Part shown: in pieces, positions 12,405 through 25,869 of the stretch
Layout: every line of letters begins with the position of its first letter
Position numbering within the stretch: position 1 is the stretch's first letter
Assembly: GCA_021234155.1 (NCBI GenBank)
Contig: JAJEKV010000015.1
Coordinates: 10,376,101 to 10,440,100 of the forward strand
Reading direction: 5' to 3'
Length of the DNA stretch: 64,000 bases
Source: Isoetes taiwanensis
Lineage: Eukaryota; Streptophyta; Lycopodiopsida; Isoetales; Isoetaceae
Program-made: the position numbers and the translations under genes
Notes under the pieces: generated by a model
Databases searched by the model: none
What the model was told of the DNA's origin: nothing
Seen by the model: only the letters and a program-made list of their open reading frames with translations

Positions 12405-13189
12405 AGCCAGTAGGCATCACTGGCATCTTGAATACTCTTCGCCAGAAGGTCATGGGATGATGTTCCAAGGGAAAGAACATTTCTTGTTGATGGGGCCCAA
12501 TGTACCTGGTCTTTCTAGCCTTAAGGAAAGTGCGATATTGCCTGACCGTATCCGGGCGTAGAGCAGGATCCGTGACTTGAAAGAGCCAGTGTTTGTATTC
12601 CTTGCAGTCAGCATCAAAATACTGGTTAAGCGAGAAGGCCGTGGCTGCTGAGGTTCATCAGGGGCGGCTTCTCCCAAAACATCTTTCTGCAGTAGCCTCA
12701 AGGATGTTAATGAGCCTGCCCACCTATTGCTCCAGTGTTGAGCAATATGAGATGTCTGCCAGGTCTATCTAGAAGTAAGTTGAGCATGCCTATAGTCCAG
12801 ACTGAGTTGGGGTATTGCCGGGAGATGTTGTACAAGTGGTTGGAGCAACCTGCTAAGCCAGCTGCAAGTAGAGTGGTAGGCGGTCTGAGTCCACCTCCTC
12901 ATCCCTACCATTCATTTCCACTCGGAAGTGCTTGACGAGATGCATGTCTTGCTAGGCCACCAATACATAGTCCACCATGATGGACCGACCTCCCTAGTTT
13001 TCCTACCTGCAAGTGTGTTGGTGAGGGGTCGGCCATTGTGCTAGTCCATTGCAAATCCACAGGTCAAAGATACTGCAAAGCAACAACAGCTGCGTCCCAT
13101 AGCATGAGAACCAAATGTCAGTTGATGCCCGTGGCTGTGCTGAGCTCCTTCTGAAGGGCTCAATTGTAACACATCATCTGCCAAAGGGT

Positions 13190-13680
13190 CAAATCTCATG
13201 GGCTATTCTGTGCAACGTGCATTGAAGTCTCCAACGAGCATGACACTACTCCACTGCTCGTGCTGCTGTATGTCATCATGTAGATCGACATAGGGCTCCA
13301 ACCTATCCACATCCGAATGGGTGTGATATAAATTGCTTTTCGCATGTGGAAGTAGCAGGCCACCACAAAGAGAGGGCTATCACTGCAGTTCTGCACACAC
13401 ACTCACAGGTGCCTGTTATGCTTGTCTGTCTTGCATAGGGAAACTGACTTTGCCAAGGCTGCCGGTAGTAGCAGGCGACCCCTCCATGTCCCTGCTTTCC
13501 TGTGCATTCATTGGTATCCTGGCAAGTCGGGTAGCTATGTCTAGCATGCTCCCATGTTTCCATGAGGAAGATGAGGTCCATATCGGCGGCAATTGAGTTG
13601 AGACTGTCTCCCTTCTGTCATAGAAAACCCCGACAATTCCGAAAGACCATGTGCAGGCACAATCCCTATTTGCTGGCAGG
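13190..13680 (-). pseudogene. Endonuclease region of second LINE
   Basis: Fragments of an APE-type endonuclease are read in shifting frames: MDLIFLMETWEHARH and GHGGVACYYR at 13581-13480, a PLFVVACYF strand near 13370, and a VGDFNAR catalytic motif near 13240. The order matches the endonuclease upstream of the reverse transcriptase on the same strand. Confidence 0.65.
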
Positions 13681-13959
13681 AGCTGTAGCTGTAGGTTTGG
13701 TGGTGGCAGTATAAGGGGTGGTGGTGGAGGTGGAGGCAGCATGTGGCATGCCGGCAGTGGCAGGTGGGGCCATTGGAGCAAGATGTCCGACTGGGTTCCA
13801 GCAGAAGGACCTCAAGTGTTCGAGGTGCCTGCATCAGCATTTAGTGGCCGGAAGATCTACATCCTTCCCCGGACCAGCCCTACTGCTCCTCCCTTGCGGA
13901 CACTCTTGACTTTCTCCAACTCGTGCGATGCTCCTGTTGTGCTAGAGTCAGATCCCAGT

Positions 13960-15318
13960 CCACATATATGGTGGTCCCCTTCAACTGCCTGCCCTGGCTC
14001 AGGATGGCTGCTCGCTCTTACGCGTCTCTAACTGTGAAGGTGACCACTCGGGGGCGGTCAGGGCACTGGGCTCCATGGCGGCATGCCCTAATAATATGTA
14101 CATGTGTATGGAATGTCATCCGGGCCAGGATCTGTATCTAGAGCCAGTTGATGAGGTGCTCTCCTGCCTCTTCTATCATGCCGCGTACCACCACATTGTG
14201 GCTCCTGCATTTCCGCTCCTGGAACTCTGAGGTGGACGGGCCCGTGCTGGCTGCCGTGGCATGATCTGTTTGTGGTGTGCGAGGTGTGGGCTATGGCCTG
14301 CGTTGGGGTGGTGGCGGCATGGGGCATCTTGGTGATGCAGCGGTGGGTCGCCCTAGTTGACGCCTTGTAGGCTGCGGATATGAGCGTCTTCCATGTCCCT
14401 TGCTGCGGCCTCTGCTTTCTGAACTCGGGAGCTCAGCTCCTGCTGGAATTGCTGCTGCCTTGCCAATTCATGTGTGCACTGCCACAATTGTTCATGGGCT
14501 TCTGCATGGAGACCCGTGCCTTGCTGGGCGACGGTTGCCCCGAGCTCCTGCAACTCCTGGTCTCGTATCTCAGCCTTACCCTGAAGTGCTCTCAACTCTA
14601 ACTGGCTCGCTTTCAAAGGCAGTTCGGACGCTTCGCACCATGGTGGCGGCCTCCTCGACGTCTGACAAGAGGCGGGAGATGGTTGCCATTGTCTCCTGCT
14701 CAGCATGCTGCCTATCCTATGCCATGGTCTCTATGATGTTGGAGAGGGAGTCCACGCGAGCTTGCAGATCAACAAGATCCTGCTTCTCCTGTTGCCTTTC
14801 AAAGTGTGCCAAATTGATGTCATCTTCTAATTGTTGTGTGCGGGTCTGCTTCTCTGCAATCCGCTGCTTCTCTGCTGCCAGTTGTCTTGTAATAAATTGG
14901 GGCACCGGGACTAGATCTCTTCTGCCAGGCCCGCAATTCGGTCCTGTTGCTCTCAATTCCTGCCACTAGTTGTTTCAAGGCCTTCGTCTGTGTCTGGTCT
15001 GCCGTCAGGCCTGAATAGTAATCAACCTCCTTCCAGGTCGATCTTGTTGACTGGGCCTTCGCCTATGCCTCTCTCCGCATGGAAGTGGCCTCTCCCCTTG
15101 TCCTTGCTGTTTGGTCGGGGCCGTTTTCGTGGTGGACCATCCGCTTGGTTCTCCCGGGCGGGCTCGTCATGCCCGAGACCGGCAATTTGGGGGTGTGCCT
15201 TTGCATTAGCCTGGGACTGGATCTGGGCCTGGGCTTGGGGTGTGTCTTGAGGGATGTCTCCATCCAAGTGGGGGTCTGGGCAGGGATACACAAGTGGCCA
15301 CGGTTGTTTGGAGTTCAC
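13960..15318 (-). pseudogene. ORF1 region of second LINE
   Basis: A GC-rich stretch with open frames of low complexity. A coiled-coil-like part at 14956-14353 is rich in Gln, Glu and Leu (for example EKQRIAEKQTRTQQLEDDI). A Pro/Gln/Arg-rich part at 15318-15022 resembles LINE ORF1 N-termini. There is no intact frame. The assignment rests on its position 5' of the endonuclease. Confidence 0.5.
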
Positions 15319-15587
15319 AAGGTCAAAGGGCTAATTACAAATGCACAAGGAGTACTTAGGAGTTCAAAGAATAAAAGCAAAGCATAAACAATGCTCATCC
15401 CTAGTGGTTGGCATTGGGGGGTTTGGGGGGAGGTTCAACCCTATGGATGGGAGGTTCAATTTCGGCTATTGCCAGAATTCTTTTGGAATGGGAGGAGGGC
15501 TATCTATGGTTGCAGCAAGCTCTTGGCCCTGAGCATGGAGAGAGAATGAAGCTTTTAAAAGGGGGGGAAGGGGGAAAGCAAAAATGC

Positions 15588-15871
15588 ATTAAAAGAAAAA
15601 AAAAAGAGGTTATAAATTTTTTTGGTCCATCTCATGAACTTGCCCATGTCTTTTTGGGTTGCCCCTAGGGGGGCAAACCCTCGTTTATGTGGGTTTGTGG
15701 GATATACTGAGTATATGCTGGAATATACTCATTAAAAGAAAAAAAAAAAGAGGTTATAAAATTTTTTGGTCCATGTCATGAACTTGCCCATGTCTTTTGG
15801 GTTGCCCTAGGGGGCAAACCCTCGTTTTATGTGGGTTTGTGGGATATCTTGAGTATATTTGGAATATACTC
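15588..15871 (+). repeat. Tandem duplication, two ~142-bp units
   Basis: Unit 1 is 15588-15730 and unit 2 is 15731-15871. Each starts ATTAAAAGAAAAAAAAA, includes CATGAACTTGCCCATGTCTTTT and TAGGGGG..AAACCCTCG, and ends GGAATATACTC. A few indels separate the units. The pair abuts the EamA-type pseudogene. Confidence 0.88.
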
Positions 15872-15877
15872 GAAGAT

Positions 15878-17212
15878 ATGTTGATGACTGCTAAAAACCC
15901 TTTGTTCCCTGTAAATGCACGGTCAGTTGCGTTGTGGATCAAGGATGTTCTGGACCGGGTAACTGGCAGCTCCAATCTGATGAATAAGAACATAGCAGGG
16001 AGCGATAAATTTGCTTATGGAACGTTTTCGCCATATCTTTGGTGTGCTCTCAAAGATGATACCATCAGGAAAAGGGGGTTGGAGTTGGGCCTATTGGCGA
16101 GCATTGGCTACTTGTCTCAATCAGTTGGGCTTCTTACAACCGATGCGGGGCGCAAACATTCATTTGTGCTTTCCACGGTATGCTTTGGTCATCTTATCGT
16201 TATTTTCCTTTGTACATTCTAGAAGGACTTGAAGTGAGAAACTTTGCCTTGTTTTCATCTTAAAATATCATTATGCATTTCTTAGTATGCCTCTTCTGTA
16301 AGTTATTGGATATTTCACTCCTGCTAGATGACTAAGTGTGCTGAATCCCATTAGAACATTTGAAGGAAATAACCATCCAATGCTCTAACGTTGCTTTTTA
16401 GCTGATGCTTTTCTGTTCTCGAGGTTATAGTAGTTCCGTTGCTTTGCCGGGGCTGTCGGGGATCTCACATTCCAAAGATCACGTGGTTTTCAGCTATTGC
16501 AAAGACTCATTGGGATTGGATTTCTAGAATGGGTGGAGCTTCGCTTCGGTAAAGTGCAAATGGTGCACAAATAGTGGTATAATATGTTCATGATCTATAA
16601 TTAACTTATTGTTGCTACTTTTACGGTTAGGGACATCCGAGTCTTGTTAGTGCTATTTCCTTTGGTTACCACATGCTACGTTGAGCAAATTTCCCCAAAG
16701 ACCTCCTTCAGCCGGTGTTTTCCCTTTGCCGAAAGTGTTCGGGTAAGTAAAAGATGTCCCTTGCAAGAAAACAACCAAAAGATGGGCTGGATATTGAAAT
16801 CTCTTTATCTCTATAATTAATCTGCGTGAATTAAGACTTGTTAGCTACCACTCTTGCAGCTTTTGGTTACAACCACCATGTGCGCCATTTGGGCGATATT
16901 CAATCATATTAATGAGCTACCTTGGCGTTACCTTCATTGTGGTTACCAATGCTTTATACAGGGCTGCTTTCTACAAAGCATTTTGTTTATGGGTTGAGGT
17001 AGGTTAGTTTCCATCTTGAGATTTAAGTTGGGATGTATAGATCCTCATGAGTAATTCCTTTTCTGAATTGCAGCTTGTGGCTTTACTGAATGTGTCATCA
17101 TCCCGGAAGCTATAATCTACACTCTTGAACCACTTTGGGGTGTTGGTTTTTGCTCGGTTCTTGCTTGGAGAGATGGGATGCTTTGGGATGGATAGGGGCA
17201 TTGTGTATTTTA
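15878..17212 (+). pseudogene. EamA/DMT-family membrane transporter, broken, with introns
   Basis: The exons resemble plant EamA-type (drug/metabolite) transporters. The first (15878 to about 16180) encodes ...VARS..RGLELGLLASIGYLSQSVGLLTTDAGR, a hallmark of the family. Later pieces carry VIVVPLL..PKITWFSAIA (about 16420-16550), SAISFGYHMLR followed by a stop (about 16645-16690), ALYRAAFYKAFCLWVE with a GTAGGT donor (about 16950-17000), and AIIYTLEPLWGVGF then a frameshift into ARFLLGE (about 17105-17190). Several frameshifts and in-frame stops make it a pseudogene. Introns are kept, so it is a DNA-level copy rather than a retrocopy. Such proteins have about ten membrane helices. Confidence 0.7.
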
Positions 17213-18272
17213 GGTAAGTGCACGAAGTTTATTAGTTTAATCTTAACAAAGCATTCGGTATTGATCTAAATTAATGTTTTGGTGCAAGCCTATCAACACA
17301 ATTTGTTTTTGGATGCGAAATAAAAAACCCTGATTTATCTTTACCTGTTTATCCAAAACGAAAGGAAACCCTTGAAATTGAAACATCTCAAGAGAATACA
17401 AATGGAGGCTATGATTCCTCACAAAAAACAGATGGGGGTTACAATAGTCATAGGGCAAGGTGTAAACTCAACTCTGACCAGTCTATTTAGGCTTGAAGTG
17501 GTTGCTTTCATAGACATGTAGCAAAACAATAGTTCAGGGAAGGCTAGTAAAATACTCTTCACTGTCCTTTAAAGCAGGAAAGCATTGCATTAATCGCCCA
17601 AAAAGGAACACGCTGCATAATGCAATTTCTTGTTCCTCCCATTTAGTGCTTTTGATAGCCTGATTTTTTTTCTCTCTCTCTTCTAGAATGTTAGTTTCCT
17701 TCAGCAATTTTCTGAGGGCCATAGTTTCTTCTCATGGTGATATACCTTAGTCATCCAAAATCATATGTGTAACGTGGACCTCCTCCTCAAGGACTTATAA
17801 ACTGAAGCTTGTAATATGTGATTCACACCTGTGCTAGCTTGGATTCACATTGTTACATAGATTTCTTAGAAAGAATTCTACTTACAGCCAATCATGTCTG
17901 GGAATTGGTTGAATTCTTAAAGATATGCCATTTGAATGGCTGTGAATAGCATGTTCTTTAAATATTCCTCAAATATATCCTTGAGTATTATCATATGCCT
18001 CATTGTAAAAAATCCAAGTTTGCCATTTAGAATGGCTGGAATTATTGAATTCACTGCTGCAGGTATGGATTATGCAGGTTGAGGCTCTGGTTTTGTGATA
18101 TTTGAACTATATGCGGCCTTCATCATTCATTTAGTGTTGGTGTTTGTAGGTTTTGGAAGCATTTATGATGATACATTTTTCCATTGGAAGTACTTTCACT
18201 TGTTAGTTTTGTCAATGCTGCTACCCCTGAAGCTTGTGAAAGTTCGCCAGGCCTCTTGTGTTTGTTTTGCAG
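17213..18272. other. No gene recognised
   Basis: AT-rich sequence between the EamA-type and KARI pseudogenes. It could hold the lost transit-peptide exons of the KARI copy, but nothing recognisable remains. Confidence 0.4.
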
Positions 18273-20629
<2,357 letters not shown>

Positions 20630-21730
20630 GGAAAAGTAGAACATACCATTTGTGGTTGATGCAGCTTCTGTGATATATGCATGAATGGATGCATATATCA
20701 TCATTATTAATAATTATATGAAATAGTCGAAGAAACTATTTAAATTGTGAGTGGTTAACGATTTCTGGGTTTAGTATACCTAAGGAAGGGCAAATTAGCA
20801 TTATAGGCCTAATGTTCTCAATTCTCTTATATTTTTGTAATCTGGAATAGGCCTGTGTGCAAAGAATTCTTAAACGGACTGAAAACAAAATGAAAATGAA
20901 CATTCTGTTACAAATTTAAAATTAGTTCACTTCTGTCACATCAGCATAGCAGAGCAGCAACTATTATATAAGTTCAATCCAAAGCCATATGAAGGAAATA
21001 TAGGCTCCATATATGGGCTTTGATTCCAGTAAACCGTAAGCCGAATATCTGCGCATAATGGAGGCTGAATGCTCCCGTTTTAACTGCAAGCCAAATACCT
21101 CAAATTAAAGAATTTTCCATGAAATACAAAACATCTTAGGTTTAAGCTTGGAATAGAGTAGCAGTTGCAGTGATCCAAAGCGCCGCGGACCTCTGTCTAA
21201 GGTATTTCACTTGCTGAGATGTCTCGTTGCATGGGCATGGAAAAAAGGTGCTTAATTATTGGAGATGCAGCTGGAAGGCTTGATACTTGACCCCATGATC
21301 TTTTGAAGCATTCTCACGACTTGCAGCCATGTTGGCATGGTGGATGCAGGTTGTTTTTGCTTCTGTTCCTTGAGTCTAGATCATCAAATTTCAACCACAT
21401 TTGTAGCACTACAGCTGTATAATTGATCTTCTAAAATGAGTAGGACATTTGGAGTGCAGAATATGCTTTGTCTTATTTTTATTAATCATCTTGATTTAAC
21501 CACTCTGTTTTTGGCATTTAGTGCGTTGTACTTTTGTGGTTTACAGATATTTTATAGTATGTTTAGCTGGGCAGTGATCCGATCTTTGTTCTTTTCATCT
21601 TTTCATTTGACAGGTTGTGAAACTTCAAATTTTATGAAATTTTGTGATTGTTATATCATCAGGTGGGTATGATTTATGCCACTTCACCCTCCGGCCATGG
21701 AGGGCAACCCTCCATAATTAGAAACAGAGG
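20630..21730. other. No gene recognised
   Basis: This stretch lies between the KARI pseudogene and the next open frame. Nothing can be supported in it. Confidence 0.4.
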
Positions 21731-22096
21731 GTGAGCATCCAATCTGGGTTCTCGTTTTTCCGGCTGTTTCTTCATATAGTAGCGTGTATAGCTAGCCTTG
21801 CCTTAGGTTTACGTCTTTCCGATGAATCCATGCTTATATCTAAGCAGCCTCAAGCTTTTCTGGGTGTTCTATCATCAAGTATTGAGACATATAGCAAGGG
21901 AAATACTCCTTCGTTAAGCTATCTACGGTTCAGAGATTCAGCAGAAGAGGCTGTAAAACCCAGCACTGACCATGTCCATGTTGGTAGGCAGGCTGTAAAA
22001 CCCAGCACTGACCATGTCCATGTTGGTAGGCATGATATTTTGGTCAGACCATGGCCACATCCAGATCCATTGGAACCCATGCTTCCTATATATTAA
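21731..22096 (+). pseudogene. Open frame, possible GT43-type glycosyltransferase N-terminus
   Basis: A 121-codon frame with an N-terminal hydrophobic helix (LFLHIVACIASLALGL), a polar stem, and DILVRPWPHPDPLEPM near the end. The RPWPHPDP string reminds me of the stem-to-catalytic junction in plant IRX14-like GT43 xylan enzymes, which are type II Golgi membrane proteins. No catalytic domain follows, so this is at best a fragment. A 42-bp exact duplication lies inside it in frame. The family assignment is tentative. Confidence 0.3.
21949..22032 (+). repeat. Exact 42-bp tandem duplication
   Basis: The units 21949-21990 and 21991-22032 are identical, from GGCTGTAAAACCCAG to TTGGTAGGCA. The length is a multiple of three, so the host frame stays open with 14 repeated codons. 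Confidence 0.92.
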
Positions 22097-22413
22097 CGAG
22101 ATGCGAGACCATGATATAGTGTCATGGAGGCTAGGCCTGGAATAGGTACCTTTTTCTCACAAATCTCATCTCAGGACATTCTAAAAGGCACAACATATCT
22201 CTGTAGTATTATAGAAATTGTGAAATGCTAACGTTGTTGTGCACTGACCTTGTCTTGCTTAATTTCTAGTATTTGTGTAACAGATTCAATACTCCTGTAT
22301 GTTGCGCAGTTGCCTTTCTTATTTTCAGGCGGGTTATTCGCTGTGTCAAGTTATGTTCAGTTGCAACATGAAAGGGTTTAAGATGGAAGTTTCCATTTCT
22401 TCAGTTTTTTCAG

Positions 22414-22775
22414 GAAAAATGCCAAGTTGATCCTCCTCGGGCTGGAGAAGTTCGAATTAAAAATTATTCACACTCCGCTCTATCACACAAATGTTACATG
22501 CTGGGAAGGATATGTGATTCTATTGTGCTTTGCACTTCAATCTCTGTTGTTATGTATCGGCACTGAAAGTAGTCCGCCATTGCAGTCTTTGGTCTAGGTG
22601 CACTTGGACTTGCAGTGAACGTCCTGTTAAGGTTTTTCAATTTATATTAAACGTAATGTTGCACATGTGCATTTTATTGACACAATTATTTTTATGCAGG
22701 TTATAATAGGTGCAAAAATGGCTTCTGCTTCCAGAATAATTGGCATTAATACCAACCCTGCCAAGTTCAACAAGG
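22414..22775 (+). pseudogene. Zinc-type alcohol dehydrogenase fragments
   Basis: Three pieces in order resemble plant class III/class P ADH. 22414 to about 22490 follows a TTTTTTCAG acceptor and reads QVDPPRAGEVRIKI. 22576-22620 reads AIAVFGLGALGLAV, the NAD-binding glycine loop GxGxxG. 22700-22775 follows a TTATGCAG acceptor and reads ASASRIIGINTNPAKF. The regions between, including the zinc ligands, are missing or scrambled, so this is a decayed DNA-level fragment. It is co-oriented with the EamA-type and KARI pseudogenes upstream. Confidence 0.72.
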
Positions 22776-24652
22776 GTATTTATTTATCACTCTCATTCTT
22801 TACTGCAAAATAGAGATCATATCTTGCATATGTCTTGTTCGCATTTGTTTAACAGCCAAAGCTCTCAGGCAACTGATCTTTCAAATCCAAAGAACTGGAT
22901 AGGCCAGTTGAACATGTAGTCTAGATTGTTTAAAGAAAGGAGCCCCGCTGGAAGTTTATTTAACTCTATATATATTATGTAATTCAAACGATGACATAGG
23001 GATGTAGACTACAACCTTGAGTGTCTCAGAAATAAAGAGGTGATGCAATCAACGTATGAATGCTATCACATAGTATGCTGTGAAAATTTAATGTGCCAGC
23101 AGCAAGCAGAAAAGATATTCTTTGTGCTTTTGCTCATTCAAAAGAACATATGGTAAAGTCTTCTTCAATGATTTATTTCCCATAATTGCTATGAATTTGA
23201 ACATGTTAAGAAGTTGAAACGCAAATAAGAAATATTTATCTTACAAGCTAAGCATCAAATGATGTATAAGGTTTGACAGCATTAGGTTACAGGAACTTGA
23301 AGGTGGGACAGCATAAGGTTGTGTAAAGCTCACAAACAATGTGATGGAATAAATGTCTGATAGATATAACATCTCACTTGCAATTGCAATATGAAGTGCA
23401 AAAAGAGCTTGGCTATGGAAAAGCAATTGCTATTGTGGCAATAGATGTGTCTAGGGCCCAACTGATATGCAGGTTTCATTATATGCTCAACATGACAAGG
23501 CTTTTTTGCTTTACAAAGATGCAATGATATGCAAAATGAAATTACATCCTCAAGCATTTTCAAAGCATGTGGTAGCGTTGGAGTTAAAGAGCATGACAGG
23601 TGCATGCGTGAACTTGTTCTTGAAACCTAAAAATAATATGTTTGCAAGGCATGAAAACATGGAGGAGACTCGTGCAGTCTTTGATAAGCCACCTGAGGGG
23701 ACGTGGCATTATGGCTTAAAATGATAACAGGATGTGCCTTGGGTGATGACGATCTTGGCATGGCTGTAATTTGCCTCTAGAGTATGCAGCACTATGACAA
23801 GATCGGGCGAAATATCTTGCTCACTGCAATCCTTAGTGCAATGCTAAAATGCCATAGCATAGACATATATCTATATCATTGTATGCGCATGTTGCCCTTT
23901 TGGGTCATACTTTAGGGAAGCTAAAGGTATATTTGAAAGCTATAAGGCAACCCACATCTATACATGGATGATTTTACTCATGCTACAATGCATGGGAACA
24001 TTAGAATTAGGAAGATATGAAGATTAATTTTTTCTTAACACATTTTGTTCATTTAGATTAAAACATAATTTTTTTATACCACTCAAAATTTCATGGTCTA
24101 TGGCGCATTAGATAAACCCGTAGTGGTAATAATGATAAATAAAAGTGGTGAACACAAAGCTTGCAGATTTTTTCCAATGCAAGATGTGTTAAATGGTGGA
24201 GTTTAAGGTCTACTAAATGGAAGGCTATCTTTGGAAGCATTTTAGATCCAATATTATTTTTCCTCTTGTTTAGATATTAGCCTGTTGCACTTATCTTTTA
24301 AGAGTAATCCTCAAGCCTAACCCTCATTTTTCAATCCCTAGACTCTACCTTAGCTTGCCTATCATAGTTCTAGCTCTAGCTCTAGCTCATGGTCTTGTTG
24401 GTATAATGGCCCAAGTCTCTTCTACATTCATTGGAATACATATAGTTGGACACAGCATCATAGATGTATGTACATGGCAACATAGGCCAAGTCATGAAAC
24501 AATATCTTAGACGAGATATCAAAGTATGCCGTAAGTTGTGTTTTGAAAAGGTGCCAAAGGCGATAAGATAAATCAATACCTTTGACAATATTTTATATGA
24601 TACAAGAAACTTATCGCGGCGGAATGTTTCTCTTCACCAACTCATCTATACG
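22776..24652. other. No gene recognised
   Basis: AT-rich sequence. Short open frames show no family features. Confidence 0.45.
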
Positions 24653-24760
24653 TGCTAGGATTTGAACTTGCACTTTTTTTTTTTGCCTTGTGTTCAGTGC
24701 TCGGACATGCAGGATTTGAACCTGCACTTTTTTTTTGCATTGTGTTCAGTGCCCGCACGA
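24653..24760. repeat. Tandem ~54-bp repeat with tRNA-like T-arm
   Basis: Two units (24653-24707 and 24708-24760) share AGGATTTGAACYTGCACTTTTTTTTT and TTGTGTTCAGTGC. On the minus strand, CAGGTTCAAATCCTG is a perfect B-box with a T-arm stem, so the unit looks tRNA-derived. Confidence 0.65.
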
Positions 24761-24818
24761 TAGAAGGATGCTGACCATAACAACTATAGGATGCCCTTTT
24801 TTATGTCATGCAACGATA

Positions 24819-25366
24819 GCCAATGGGTTTTGAACCTAGACAGGAGAACACCCGTATCCAATGGTCTAACCACCAGGCTACGATCACCATGACATAGATC
24901 ATCCATGCCACCCAATAATGGTCAGTGGGATTTGAGCTTGGACAGGGGACACCCATATCCAACAGCCTAACCACTAGACTACTACTGCGATAAGCATTTT
25001 TCATAGATCAATCATGCCACCCATTGATAGCAAGTGGGGTTGAGCCTGGGCGGGGAACACCCGTAACCGGTAGCCTAACCACTATACTGCCAATGCGATA
25101 AGCATTTCTGCTATGTAAGCAAAGGGAATCCCATAGTAACTATGTAGCACGTCGTCTATTGAACAGGCTAGATAGCAAGTGGGGTTTGAGCCTGGGCGGG
25201 GAACACCCATAACCAATAGCCTAACCTTTATACTGCCAATGCGATAAGCATTTCTGCTATGTAAGCAAAGGGAATCCCCTAGTAACTATGTAGCACGTCG
25301 TCTATTGAATATGCTACATATGTATGCACATGTGCTTTATTGTTTTCAGATGGATATCTTTTCATT

Positions 25367-25410
<44 letters not shown>

Positions 25411-25492
25411 ATTAATGATAATCAGTGGGTTTTGATCCTGGCTAGGGGCCACCTATAACCAAAGAATTTACCACTAGGCCATCATCGCGATG
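24819..25492 (-). repeat. Cluster of five tRNA-like SINE heads
   Basis: Five minus-strand modules of about 70-75 bp lie at 24819-24888, 24920-24990, 25026-25099, 25171-25243 and 25418-25492. Each has an A-box-like TAGTGGTTAG and a B-box-like GGTTCAAACCC about 40 bases later, the internal Pol III promoter layout of tRNA-derived SINEs. Modules three and four belong to an almost exact 145-bp tandem duplication (25026-25170 and 25171-25316). Module five is followed on its own strand by an A34 tail (T34 at 25372-25405), as expected for a retroposed copy. They do not fold as clean tRNA genes, so they are not called as tRNAs. Confidence 0.65.
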
Positions 25493-25869
25493 GATGGTTT
25501 TTATTTGTTCACTGGTCGAGGGAAATCCCGTTATAATCAAATAGCACGTCATGTATCACACGGGCATGCAATAGTACCTGTTAAAGTATAGGGGACAACC
25601 TTATTTGAAGTCCAGTTGACTTATGACGTACTTGCTTAACCTGTAACTAAAATGCAAGGAAACATGTTTGTGATACCTGTGGATTTGGGAGGGGGGAAAG
25701 AGGGAGGTCCATCTTACTTGAACTCCAGTTCTCTATCACTTTCTTGTGGAAGGGTAATGAGGGAGTTATATGCAACTGCCACTTGCTGCAGTGGTGGAAA
25801 TTCCTTCAAATTTGTTAGCAAGGTAACACACATCAATGATAGATGTATGCTATGAAATGTACCTTTTTG

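Larger units (their letters stand above)
9610..15330 (-). mobile_element. Second LINE, GC-richer, heavily decayed
   Basis: A minus-strand non-LTR retrotransposon. From high to low coordinates it has a glutamine- and arginine-rich coiled-coil ORF1 region, an endonuclease, a reverse transcriptase and a C-terminal zinc-finger tail. Its C-terminus (RLCQRYQIGAVEDECR...YPAYDDIR) is the same type as that of the short LINE fragment at 59741-60287, so the two are probably related. The exact ends are not resolved because no target duplication was found. The 5' half is much more GC-rich than its surroundings. Confidence 0.75.

Noticed and set aside
13200-15400. GC-rich plus-strand open frames as host genes
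   Set aside because: They are shadows of the minus-strand LINE; the recognisable endonuclease and RT motifs are on the other strand.
24819-25492. Functional tRNA genes
   Set aside because: The A- and B-box-like parts are present, but the acceptor and anticodon stems do not pair cleanly and copies diverge at key positions.
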